In this document: one piece after another, positions 42,353 through 53,300 of the stretch
Layout of the letters: the number at the start of each line of letters is the position of its first letter
How positions within the stretch are numbered: the first letter of the stretch is position 1
DNA from: Ambrosia x helenae
Taxonomy: Eukaryota > Streptophyta > Magnoliopsida > Asterales > Asteraceae
Assembly (NCBI GenBank): GCA_030844895.1
Contig: CM061228.1
Location: 52,751,081 to 52,815,080, forward strand
DNA: 64,000 nucleotides
Direction of reading: 5' to 3'
Position numbers and translations under genes: made by a program
The notes under the pieces: model-generated
Seen by the model: only the letters and a program-made list of their open reading frames with translations
Databases searched by the model: none
Told to the model about the DNA's origin: nothing

Positions 42353-44437
42353 ATGTGGAACTTTCCAACTACGCCAAGACCTACTCAAGCACCACAGCAG
42401 CAGACAACCAGAGATCCATGGACAGTTGCAGCCCAGAAGTCTAGTCCACCATCTCAGCCAATCAATTACATGGCTATGACTAGTTCTATTCCTCAGCAAG
42501 TTATGCAACCACCACAGCAACCAATTAGCGACTATTGGGGAGTAGCAGCTGCTGCAGTTCACTCACAGACGACCAATGCCATATCCACACTCATTCAGGA
42601 TCTATCATCAGGCAGTGGAAATCGTCCACCAAAGCTCATGGATATGATTGACTATAACACATGGAAGACTAAGTTCAAGATACATGTGGAGGGACAAGGC
42701 TTAGAGGGAGCTGAAGCATGGCAGATGATAGTGAAAGGTTATGTTGCTCCTATTCTGGAGAACACCGGTGAACCTATACCATTGGAGAACTTGGGTGATG
42801 ATGAGAAGAAGAAGTTCGCGATTGAGAAAAAGGCGTTTTCTCAATTATCTCAGGCGATCAACACTGACTTGTTACATCAGTTTGGATCGTGTACTACTTC
42901 AAAACAATTGTGGGATATGCTGAGAAACAGACATGATGGTAACGAGAAGACTAGGAAGCTGAGAATGGAAGAGCTTCGTAAAGAGTTCGAGAATTTTAGT
43001 TACATGGGTAACGAGACTTTAAAAGAATTGGTTCCAAGGTATTGCCACTTGCTCACAGAGCTCTCGGGCTACGAGATTTGCATACCTATGTCTGAACTGG
43101 TGGATAAATTTGCTGATGCTTTACCACCATATTGGAACCAACACATTGAAGTGTTGAAAGAAAAAGATGCATACCAGTATTGGACTATCAATGAGTTCAT
43201 ACAAAAACTGGAGAACAAAGAGATGGAGGAGAAGAGGAAAGCAAAGAGAGCACAGATTCCACAGAACCCAGAGTTGTATGTTAGTGGTACATCTACTTCT
43301 CATTCTACTTCCACCTCTACTTCAAACGTTGCACCTCATATTGCATGTGTATCTAATGTTGTTGAACCCACCAAAGCACCAATCAATTATCTGGCCCAAA
43401 CTTCATCATATACACCACAATCTTATCAAACACCTAATTTCATCCCACCTTTTTCACCTATACAACAAGCTGCCTGTTACACTGCCAGTCAACCTCAACA
43501 ACAACCATATAATCCTCACATGAACCAAATGCAGATCACTCAAACACAATCAAATCAAAGTCCGATTGTGTTGGAGACTTCTAACCTTAACAATGTTACT
43601 GTTGAGATTGCTCAACAACATGTAGCATTGGTATCTGCAATGGTTGCTTCATACAACGGTTTAGTTGCTAGTCAGATTGGAAACAACAATCCAACCAATG
43701 AGGACTATGCACAAATCGACAAAGAGGAAATGGAGCTTATGGATATACAGTGGGCGTTTGCTAGCATCATGAGAAGAGCCACTGATTTTGTTCAGAAAAC
43801 AGGGAGAACTGACCTTTCTACTTCTCCAAACACCACTTATGGCTTTAACAAAGCCAAGGTCACATGTTTTAATTGTGGTGAGAAGGGTTACTTCAAGAGA
43901 GAGTGTACACAGCCGGCTCAACAAGGTAATCGAAATCCGTTCAACTCAAGTTACCAAAACCGTCAAAACCAAAACCAGAATCAGGTATCATACAACAGTC
44001 CCAACATTTCTAGCTTTCAACCTCAAAACAACTACCAGAACCGTCAAAACACACAACAAAATACCAATACTAGACAATCCACATCTCAAAACCAAACACA
44101 ACATAATACAAACCGAACCATTGTTCCCATCTCTACACCTAACACTCAAACCCAAACCCAAACTGAAAATAAAAACCAAGTACTTGTGATCCAAAAAGAT
44201 GAAGGTTTTGATTGGACGGGTATGCAATTAGGGGTGGAAGAGATTACTACAGGAAATGTGGCTTGTGTGGCACAAAAGATGAGTTTGGATGAACATGTGG
44301 AGATAGAAGAAGATGTTGTGACAGAAAAGTTGACGGAGTTGAAAATAGAAGAGTTGAATGAGGATGTGAATGATGTGTGTGAAGACAAGAAGTCTGGAAG
44401 GATTCTTGATTCTGTCACAGATGTTGGAGAGCAATAT
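42353..44437 (+). pseudogene. gag: Copia-2 gag, 5' part, split by Gypsy-2
   Basis: Starts at the ATG of MWNFPTTP, seven bases after a TTTACAG acceptor-like site. The UBN2-type Gag domain is uninterrupted and nearly identical to Copia-1. The Gln/Asn-rich linker and first knuckle follow, but the knuckle reads CFNCGEKGYFKREC (residues 505-518), so the zinc-binding His is replaced by Tyr. An acidic segment (about 44240-44420) leads to the insertion site after GEQY. No stop precedes the insertion. Confidence 0.85.
44433..44437. other. Target-site duplication AATAT, left copy
   Basis: AATAT before Gypsy-2, repeated at 58737-58741. Joining the flanks at one copy keeps the Copia-2 gag frame (GEQY then DSAYSD), which confirms the insertion. 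Confidence 0.95.
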
Positions 44438-47400
44438 TGTAACAACCGGCAAAAATGAGGTAATTCCGTACTAATTAACTAATACGCGATTAACGTAATT
44501 AAAAGCAATTATGTGTTCATTATTTAACTGAGGCCTTAGAAAGATAGCAATTCCCAAATAATGCATAGGAATGCATATGTTAAATGACAAAACATGATAG
44601 GATCATGTGCGAGTAAATTTATCCGGTATGGACACTGGCGATTACCCGGTAAAAATTAAATAAGCGAAAAGGATCCCGGACACCCGGGATATAAAATAAA
44701 GAGTAATTTCACAAAATATAATGGGTTTTGGAACTCCAAAGCCATAAGTGAGAGCTTGTTATACAAATCTCCCGGTAACGAATAAAGTGCGCGTACCGCA
44801 CCCGATACGCGTATAACTTATAATTTCACCCGGCAAAAGCCTAAATAGCTTATCAATGCTTAAAATGGACTATGTCTAAGGGTTATTAAAGGTATTTTTA
44901 ATATCCAGAAAACACGCGGTAAAAGCCCAAAAAATACCCGGACGACACCCGAACGAGAAGGAATTAAACATAACAAATAATGGGTAATATTTAGTGATGT
45001 GGACCCCACCCAAGCACCCCAAGGGGCCGGCCTAGGGCCCATCCCCATATGATTAATCCTTTTTTATTTTAATTAACCCACTAATATCATATCATTAGTA
45101 ATCATGAGGATTAAGGGTGCATGAATTATCATTGGGTAAAAGCTAACTAATCCTCTCCCTTCTCTCTCTAAAACTCACGGCCAAACACCCTCATAATAAT
45201 TCCCTAAGAGTTTTCAAATCTATCATAATCTTCCTAGAGATATCATATAATCTATGAAAGATCCAAGCAATCTTTGAAGGATATGGAAAAGATCATATAA
45301 GGATACTTGTATGAACACTTGAACCAACAAAACAAAAATCTCCTTCTTCTTCTTCCCCTTGGCCGTAACATATACCCCTCCCATATACATTCTCTTTTCA
45401 AGTTTAACACTTCCAAATCACCTCTAAATCTTCATCTTTCAAAACCCCATTGTGTGTTTCAAGAGCTTGGAGCTTAACCACTTGGAAGAACACACTAAAC
45501 CCCATTCAAATCCAAGGTTTTTGTCTTCCCTAGCCTTGAGCTAGTAGTAAGTTTTTAACCTTGCTTTGATCATTAATGTTCATGTTATGTGTTCTTAGGA
45601 GCAAGTTGTACATGAATGGGTAAAATGTGGTTTTTGAAACATAAGCTTTAATATATTTTACAAGAGTAAAATGGATGAGTAAAAATATGTAGATGGATCA
45701 TGGATTTGATGCTAGTAATGTAGTATTTCTAAAAATTACAAAACATATACATACACTTATGAAGGATAATGATTTGGACATGATTTATGAAAGTAACTTG
45801 AATATGGCCATCTAATGTCTAAAATAAGTTGGAATATGTTGGGTGTTCATAAATATAAAAGTTACATATTTAAAGTCTACCCACTTGGATGAATGAAATT
45901 TGGGTATGTTGGATAAAAACATTAAACACACATGTTAATAGCATCAATGATGGAATATAAGACTATTAAAAGTAGAATGATGTAAAAATAACCAAACATT
46001 AAGAAGATGATTCTTCAAAGTCCACTAATTTGGAAGAAAAATGCTAACTTTGGAAGTTAGGATGGAAAATGCAACATTTATAAGTTAAGGGACTAATGTT
46101 GTAACTTTGAAAGTTGATGGACTAAAATAGATATTTTAGAAACTTTGGTCCAAAAATGCATTAACGGAAAGTTTGGTGTCAAAAGCATAAATAATGATTT
46201 TTCCAGGGATAGTTTTGGTAAACACTAGTAAACTACTTGTGTATTTTGTAAAAAAATTGTATTTTTATAAAAAATAGAAGTTTATAAAAATATGGACTTG
46301 TATTAACATAAGGATTTTATAAAAATAAAGGTTTTTATAAAAATGTTGGACAAGAGTAAAAACTTGAGAAAACTTATACAAAAAATGGATACTTTTATAT
46401 AAATGGGAGTATAAAAGTATCGGAAACATTTTTGGGTATATAAGTTAACAAGTTGAATTAAAAATACAAAAGTATATTTTTAACCCTCCAAGTAATATGT
46501 GTTTGGAAATTGGAAGTATAAATAATATTTCCATAGAACGCATATTGGAAGAAACTTGGAAAAATTTAACTATCGGACTTAGTTACATAAACTAACTATA
46601 ACGGATAAACAGACAAACAAGAGAAAAATGCCATTGCGGCAAAATGAAAATATATATATATATTCTAAGAAGTAAAATATATATAACATGGGTGAAAATT
46701 ATATAACACTTTCCTAAGTGTTAGAGAAAACATTCGTGGGAGAAAAACATAACGTAAAGGATTAAAAACGTTAAACAACGTATGGACTTAACAAGAAAAA
46801 TTACACGTTTATATATGTATATATATGCTCGTCTCGACGAAATTCTAGTATACCTATTTGAATGGGAAAGTAGATATGCGAGAAGGAAAACCGAGACGAG
46901 TAGGCAAAATATACATATATATATATGTGTATAGCGACGAGATCCTAGTATATTTATTTGAATGGGAAAATAAATGTACGGCATGGTAAGTCGAGTCGGG
47001 CGTTAAGAATATACCACCGAACGACGAGACCTTAGCATATTTATTTAAATGGGAAAATAAATATGCGGCAAAGTGAGTCGGGTCGGGTATTAAGAATACA
47101 TTATATCGAACGATACGATCCTAAGTATAATTATTTAAATGGGAAAATAATTATACGTTAGGTAGAGTCGTGTCGAGAATAATAGTATACAAGTTAAAAA
47201 GGATATTAACGAGAATAATACATAACTCGTAAGAAAAGGGTAATCCATCGCCAATGAACCTAGGATACGCGTCTAATTAAACGGGAATTGGAATAACACG
47301 TGGTCGGGGAATTGGGTGTACAACTTGCCAAGGCACATGCACTATAGGTGTAGTGACTTATACGCCTAGGACATTTGTAGGTGCGAGACCACAAATTTGC

Positions 47401-48185
47401 TATCTTCCTTTTTGAGCCAAGCACAGATTCAGGTGAGTCTTACGGCCCCATTTTAAACTATTTTATGTTTTTCGGGGGAAAGATATGTTAGGGAAATGTT
47501 TGACGGGTTGAATACTTGAGTTGTGATCGCCACTCGGGGTTGAGACCTCTCTACTATAATCATTAATTCAGGGAAATGAAACCGAAGGAATATTTGAATA
47601 GTACTATTGGTGCCTGACAAGGCCCACCCCTAATCGATAGCGTCGATTATGCATCGGCGTATGCCTGGGGTGCACGTATTCTGAAATCAAGTCGTAGGGT
47701 ACCGAGTAACGACTTGGAGGGGGCATTATTATTATTTGTCTTGGTTTGGTTATAGGCTCAAGTAGAATTGTAGGAACTTGCAACTCCTATAAATTGTCAT
47801 AACATAGTAATTCCCAAGAGATAAAGTTTTGATAAACTAAAACCTGTGAACTCACCAATATTTATATATTGACGAATTTTTAAACATATCTTTCAGGTAA
47901 TTGATCGATGATGGACAACATGGCAAGCTGGGTCAGGGGAATCTCTCAACTGGGCGTCGGGTGTTTCGAAGGGGTTTCATCTTTATTTCCCAAGGATTTG
48001 GGATATATTTGAGAAGCCTCCTTATTGTATTAAAAACAATTTTCGTTTATGTGTGAACATCAAACATGGTTTTTGACGTCTTAATAAATGACCCATTTTC
48101 TTAATTACTTATGATTTGCGTTAACCTTGACTTTATGCTCTTGAACCGTCGCGCCACGTGTTTCCGCCATTGGCGTGGTGTGACA
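44438..48185 (+). repeat. Gypsy-2 5' LTR, 3748 bp
   Basis: Pairs with 54957-58736. It lacks about 30 bases present in the 3' copy near 56322-56352; the gap is flanked by ATG triplets, as in slippage deletions. It holds hairpin-bearing tandem repeats at 46835-47200 and ends GGCGTGGTGTGACA. Confidence 0.95.
46835..47200 (+). repeat. Four imperfect tandem repeats with hairpins in the Gypsy-2 5' LTR
   Basis: Copies begin near 46835, 46935, 47022 and 47111 (period 87-100). Each has a CGACGAGAYCCTAGTAT-like head, a palindromic TATTTATTTGAATGGGAAAA plus TAAATA, and a GAGTCGGG-like tail. The matching block in the 3' LTR is about 57395-57755. Confidence 0.7.
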
Positions 48186-48190
48186 GAAAG

Positions 48191-48203
48191 TGGTATCAAA
48201 GCC
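48191..48203 (+). other. Primer-binding site of Gypsy-2
   Basis: TGGTATCAAAGCC, one base from the initiator-Met PBS, five bases after the 5' LTR. AAGGTTATAG follows, as in the Gypsy-1 stub. Confidence 0.85.
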
Positions 48204-48452
48204 AAGGTTATAGCGAATTAGTATTTTTAAAATCTAAACTATAACCGAATTTGGTTCAAAAGATGAAGCTTTCAAAATATATGTATAAAACGCAATAAGG
48301 TAAATTACTTCGAAAGAAAAGAACATTGGGTATGAAGAGATTCCGACCAAGCTAGCCATGGGTATTAGTAAGTGCTACGTTAGTATTAGAAGTTAGGAAG
48401 AATGCCTTGAATGTACGCTTAACTTTCTAATGAATAATACATAAATATTAGT

Positions 48453-49223
48453 ATGGTTCTTTTGCCAGGGATGTCGGACACTGAGAGTGCCGCGCCGAGC
48501 TACGATAGTAGCATCCAGATTTTACCAGCTCCACCGATCGAGGTCGTAGTACTCGACCCGGAGGATGATGACATGGAGGTAGACGCCGCCATGGGAGGAG
48601 CAGACAGCGACAGCTCCGAGGAGACTGATCCTAGTGAGGACCCAGCGTGGGCCCCCGCTGGAGGCGACATGGCCGCCATAGCAGACCTACCGATGGCAGA
48701 GGCACCACAGGCCGATCTGCCTCTCGTGCCACTACCTGCCGCACCATTACCACCCCACCCCATTCGCGCCGTCAGGGATTTCCCTGCGGACTGCGCAGGT
48801 CCTTCGAGACCCGCCCCCACCCGGTCAGAGACCGTAGAGTCTCCATTCGATCGACATGCCCACGTCGATCGTGAGCCGTTACCCGCCCCTCACATTCCCG
48901 TTCCCCCGGGTATGAGGCTTGTGCCTCTTGCTCGAGGACAGAACGGATGGATCTTAGAGGACTCCGACGACGAGTCGATAGCGTCTGTGGAGCACATAGC
49001 CATACCTATTCCCCCAGCTGACCTGGAGGAGCCCGTTGCTCCGATGATGGAGGACGCCCCTGCTGCACCTACAGCCCTTCTCGCCCTACCGGAGCCCGTA
49101 CCACAGGATGGGCCAGCCTCTGCACGGCACATCCTAGATGGTAGCTCAGCCCGTAGCTCTGAGTTACACAGAGCAGGCTTGACGGCGTTCGCTACTGCGA
49201 GCCCCACTACCCCACCGTCATGA
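48453..49223 (+). CDS. Gypsy-2 pre-gag ORF 1, acidic Pro/Ala-rich protein
   Basis: 256 codons from ATG 48453; an in-frame ATG at 48471 (MSDTESAAPSYDSS) is also possible. It is rich in Pro, Ala, Asp and Glu (LDPEDDDMEVDAAMGG, EETDPSEDPAWAP, ILEDSDDESIAS) and looks intrinsically disordered. There is no zinc knuckle, membrane segment or enzyme motif. The coding text is strikingly GC-rich compared with the AT-rich LTRs. Its TGA overlaps the ATG of the next ORF as ATGA (49220-49223). It sits between PBS and gag, where a few plant gypsy elements carry extra ORFs. It may be the N-terminal part of one longer protein split by a frameshift. Function unknown. Confidence 0.55.
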   Translation: MVLLPGMSDTESAAPSYDSSIQILPAPPIEVVVLDPEDDDMEVDAAMGGADSDSSEETDPSEDPAWAPAGGDMAAIADLPMAEAPQADLPLVPLPAAPLPPHPIRAVRDFPADCAGPSRPAPTRSETVESPFDRHAHVDREPLPAPHIPVPPGMRLVPLARGQNGWILEDSDDESIASVEHIAIPIPPADLEEPVAPMMEDAPAAPTALLALPEPVPQDGPASARHILDGSSARSSELHRAGLTAFATASPTTPPS

Positions 49224-49903
49224 TATCCGCTCCGGAGTGGACCACTGTTACACAGCCCCTTATGGTCCCTTTGGCCGAGCTCATAGCACCTTCCTCAGCA
49301 CCCATGACGCTACCCATTACCACCTTTCCCATACTGCCACCCCTCCCCGAGATGCTTACCGTACCACCACCTGCACCGTACACTATGGGTGCAGGAGCCC
49401 CCTTTATGATACCACCACCTGCACCGTATACTCTAGGTGCAGGAGACCCGTACCAGATGCCACCCCACTTCACCCCTGGACTACTGGGTTTTGCCCAGCC
49501 CTTCGCACCCCTACCGATAAAAGACCTAGTCGGCCCATCCCAGCCGACGTACATTGATATACCCGGGCCGTCACAGCCCCACGGGATGGCCCCACTATCC
49601 GGACCGGCCTGGTCCACAGTGATCTCGTTAGAGAGCGACTTCCAGATTCTCGCTGACACGGTACAGCGCACCGTGAGCCAGATGGATCAGCAGGCCCGCC
49701 TCATGTGGGCCAGGATTATTGACGCCAGGGATGCACTGGCACGCTACGCAGAGGAGCTTCTGCGAATGGACGCACACTGTGGGATCACCGGCGACGCGCA
49801 CTTTGCGCACCGCCAGTTCCTCTACGATCGCATTATGACCATCAGCATGTCCATCAGTATGTATGCTCCCCAGTACCAGTACCCACCGCCACCACCGCAG
49901 TAG
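49220..49903 (+). CDS. Gypsy-2 pre-gag ORF 2, Pro-rich then helical protein
   Basis: 227 codons, starting on the ATGA shared with ORF 1. The N-terminal half is Pro-rich with a duplicated PPPAPYT-x-GAG unit (about 49369-49443) and PSQPTYIDIPGPSQPHG. The C-terminal third looks helical (SDFQILADTVQRTVSQMDQQ, then ARDALARYAEELLRMD) and ends in QYPPPPPQ. GC-rich like ORF 1. No domain recognised. ATGA overlap suggests either termination-reinitiation or a decayed single ORF. About 430 bases separate it from gag. Confidence 0.55.
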   Translation: MISAPEWTTVTQPLMVPLAELIAPSSAPMTLPITTFPILPPLPEMLTVPPPAPYTMGAGAPFMIPPPAPYTLGAGDPYQMPPHFTPGLLGFAQPFAPLPIKDLVGPSQPTYIDIPGPSQPHGMAPLSGPAWSTVISLESDFQILADTVQRTVSQMDQQARLMWARIIDARDALARYAEELLRMDAHCGITGDAHFAHRQFLYDRIMTISMSISMYAPQYQYPPPPPQ

Positions 49904-50333
49904 ACGGGGAGACATCCCCGATATATATATAGTAGTAGTAGCATGATAGCGTAGCAGGGATTACAGCGCTAGTTTGCATTTTTTTGCCCAGCCGTGCGGG
50001 GTGTGCCGGCATATGACATGATGTTTTTATTTATTTCAAGACGATGTATGAGGGATGCTATCCCCTATTTTGTTATTGTAAACAAAGCGTTGTACTCGTA
50101 TTATTGAAATTAATGAGAATCTTATTGTTATAATGGTAAAATGTGTGATTGTATGACTGTGATTGTCTGTGATTGTTATTACTTACTTTATATATTGAGA
50201 TCTGTGCGATTGTGTGGTGATGATTTTGTTGATTATTATGTTCATGTGATGAGTTGCTATTTATGCTTGTGTATGACAATATTTGTATGAATGTTTGTCA
50301 AAGATTAACTTTAATAATTGTTATTGAAGTAAA
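49904..50333 (+). other. Non-coding gap between Gypsy-2 ORF 2 and gag
   Basis: 430 bases without a credible ORF, with TAGTAGTAG and GTGATTGT-type simple repeats. The base composition returns to AT-rich. It could be leader or contain an intron. Confidence 0.5.
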
Positions 50334-53300
50334 ATGGCACCAGCCACACGAAGCAACAGTGGCAACGACGGATTGCCCACGACACCCGCTGAACTTGAAA
50401 CATTGGTCTCGGAGCGTGTAGCCCGAGCTATCGCGGAACACGAGGCCGCCCGCACCGAGAGATCGCGGGACAGGACCGGGAGTGATCGACGTGAGAACTC
50501 CCCTACTGGTAAGAGGTTTATGAATAAATGCAAAAGCAATAGGAGATTATCATGAAGCTCCTATCCCATAATAACATACCACCTTATTATTGCAGAAACT
50601 GCCTCGCGAGAGCGTGGCTGCACATTCAAAGCCTTCCTGGACTGCAAGCCACTCAACTTCAGCGGCACTGAGGGATCCGTTGGACTAGTCAAATGGTTCG
50701 AAAAGACTGAAGCGGTAATCCGCATCAGCAGCTGTACCCCCCGACAGACCGTTATGTACTCCACGAATTTGTTCCTGGATCAAGCATTAACTTGGTGGAA
50801 CAGCCAGGTTCAGTCACTGGGAGACGATGCTGCATACTCCCTAACCTGGTTGGAACTAAGGGAACTTATGATTGCTGAATACTGCCCGGCAAGTGAAGTG
50901 CAGAAATTGGAGACTGAATTCTGGAACCTCACCATGACAGGAGCGGACGTAGCTGGGTACACGTCCAGGTTCCACGACCTATCACGACTGGTTCCCCGTT
51001 TGGTCACACCAGAGAGCAAGAAGATAGAGAGATACCTATTCGGACTGGCGCCACAAATACGCAGCATGGTCACTTCTTCCAAACCCACGACCATGCGTGA
51101 AGCCATCGACCTCGCTCTAAGCCTCACTGAGGATGCCATCCGAATGGGCACCTTGATCCGGAAGGTGTCGGGACTAAAAATTTCAGAGCCCAGTAGTGTG
51201 GAAGGTAAGAAATTGGGTTCAATTCAGTGGTTGGGTCTAGTGATCAGGGAAACAAGCCAAGGTTTGGGAAACGGAAGAGGGGAAGAAGGAAGATCATCAG
51301 GTGGTTCGAACAAGAAAGGGAAAGGGTATGTAGCCACAGGACGTGGAAATGGTGGAAAACAGGGTTATCAAGGAAAGAACGAAGTGATCTGTGGTAAGTG
51401 CCGCCGTTCTGGGCACAAGACTGAAGAGTGCAGATCTGGAGCACCAAAGACTGGAGGAGCGAGGCCCTGCTTCGCATGCGGGTCGCCCGACCATTGGAAG
51501 AGGGATTGCCCTAAGCTTAACAACCAAGCACGTGGACGGGCATTTGTGATTTGTGCTGGTGATGCACGACAGGACCCTAACGTGGTCACTGGTACGGTCC
51601 CTCTTAATGGTCATTATGCTTCTGTGTTATTTGATACCGGTGCCGATTTTAGCTTCGTATCTGTTGAGTTTAAAAGATTACTTGGGCTAAAAACTAGTAA
51701 GCTAGATACACCTTACTCTATAGAACTGGCTAATGGTAAAACTATAGAAACACGAGAAGTAGCGAAAGATTGTAAGTTGGATCTCTGTGGTCACGAGTTT
51801 GGCATTGATCTATTACCGGTCGTACTGGGTAGTTTTGACATAGTCGTTGGCATGGATTGGTTATCCGCACACCGTGCCGTCGTTGTTTGCAACGATAAAA
51901 TAATTCAAGTTCCCCTCGCAAGCGGTGAAACTCTATCGATTCAAGGGGAAAGGCGTGGGACGCCATTAAGAATTATTACGAGCATGAAGGCCCGAAAGTG
52001 TTTAAGGAAAGGTCTTATCGCATTCTTGGCGCACGTTGTAGATAAGAAGGCCGACGAGCGAAAGTTGGAAGACATTCCGATAGCTAGAGATTTTCCTGAC
52101 GTATTCCCAGAAGATTTGCCGGGGTTGCCACCACCTCGACAAGTCGAGTTCCGCATCGACCTTGTTCCTGGAGCTGCTCCCGTAGCACGATCGCCATATC
52201 GCCTAGCTCCATCTGAGATGCAGGAACTATCCAGCCAACTGCAAGAATTACTGGACAAGGGTTTCATAAGACCGAGTTTCTCACCTTGGGGAGCTCCCGT
52301 CTTATTTGTGAAAAAGAAAGATGGCACCTTTCGTATGTGCATTGACTACCGGGAACTAAACAAGCTAACCATTAAAAATCGCTATCCTCTCCCCAGGATC
52401 GACGATTTATTTGATCAACTCCAAGGATCCAGCTTTTACTCCAAGATTGATCTAAGGTCCGGCTATCACCAGTTGCGTATCCAAGAAGAGGATGTACCAA
52501 AAACGGCTTTTAGGACCCGTTATGGGCACTATGAATTTTTGGTAATGCCGTTCGGCTTGACTAACGCACCGGCGGTTTTCATGGACTTAATGAATCGCGT
52601 GTGTAAGCCGTATTTGGATAAGTTCGTCATTGTTTTTATTGATGACATCTTGATCTATTCACGCACCAGAGAAGACCACGAAAATCACCTTCGTTTAATC
52701 CTTGAAGTCCTACGCAAAGAGAAACTCTATGCTAAGTTCTCGAAATGTGACTTTTGGATTCGAGAAGTCCACTACCTAGGCCACGTGGTGAATGAAAAGG
52801 GTATACATGTCGATCCCGCCAAGATCGAGGCAATTAAAAATTGGGACGCCCCTAGAACTCCTACCGAAGTACGACAATTTCTTGGCCTTGCGGGTTACTA
52901 CAGAAGGTTCATCGAGAACTTTTCTAAGATAGCCCAGTCTTTAACCATGCTAACCCAAAAGGATAAGAAGTTTGAGTGGACGGAAAAGCAAGAAGCGGCA
53001 TTTCAAATACTAAAAGAGAAGTTATGTGGCGCTCCAATATTATCACTCCCCGATGGTACGGAAGATTTTGTAGTTTACTGTGACGCCTCTCATCAAGGCT
53101 TGGGTTGCGTGTTGATGCAACGAGAAAAAGTGATAGCGTATGCTTCCAGACAACTAAAGATCCACGAGAAGAATTACACTACACACGATTTGGAATTGGG
53201 TGCAGTGGTATTCGCTCTCAAGATTTGGAGACACTATTTATATGGAACCAAGTGCACGATCTTCACTGATCACAAGAGTTTGCAACACATCTTTGATCAG

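Noticed and set aside
46721..46984. Minus ORF of 87 codons, repeated at 57271-57534
   Set aside because: Duplicated only because it lies in both LTRs; composition reflects TA-rich LTR repeats.
49207..49671. Antisense ORF of 154 codons in Gypsy-2
   Set aside because: Mirror frame of the GC-rich, Pro-rich pre-gag ORF 2; no domain of its own.
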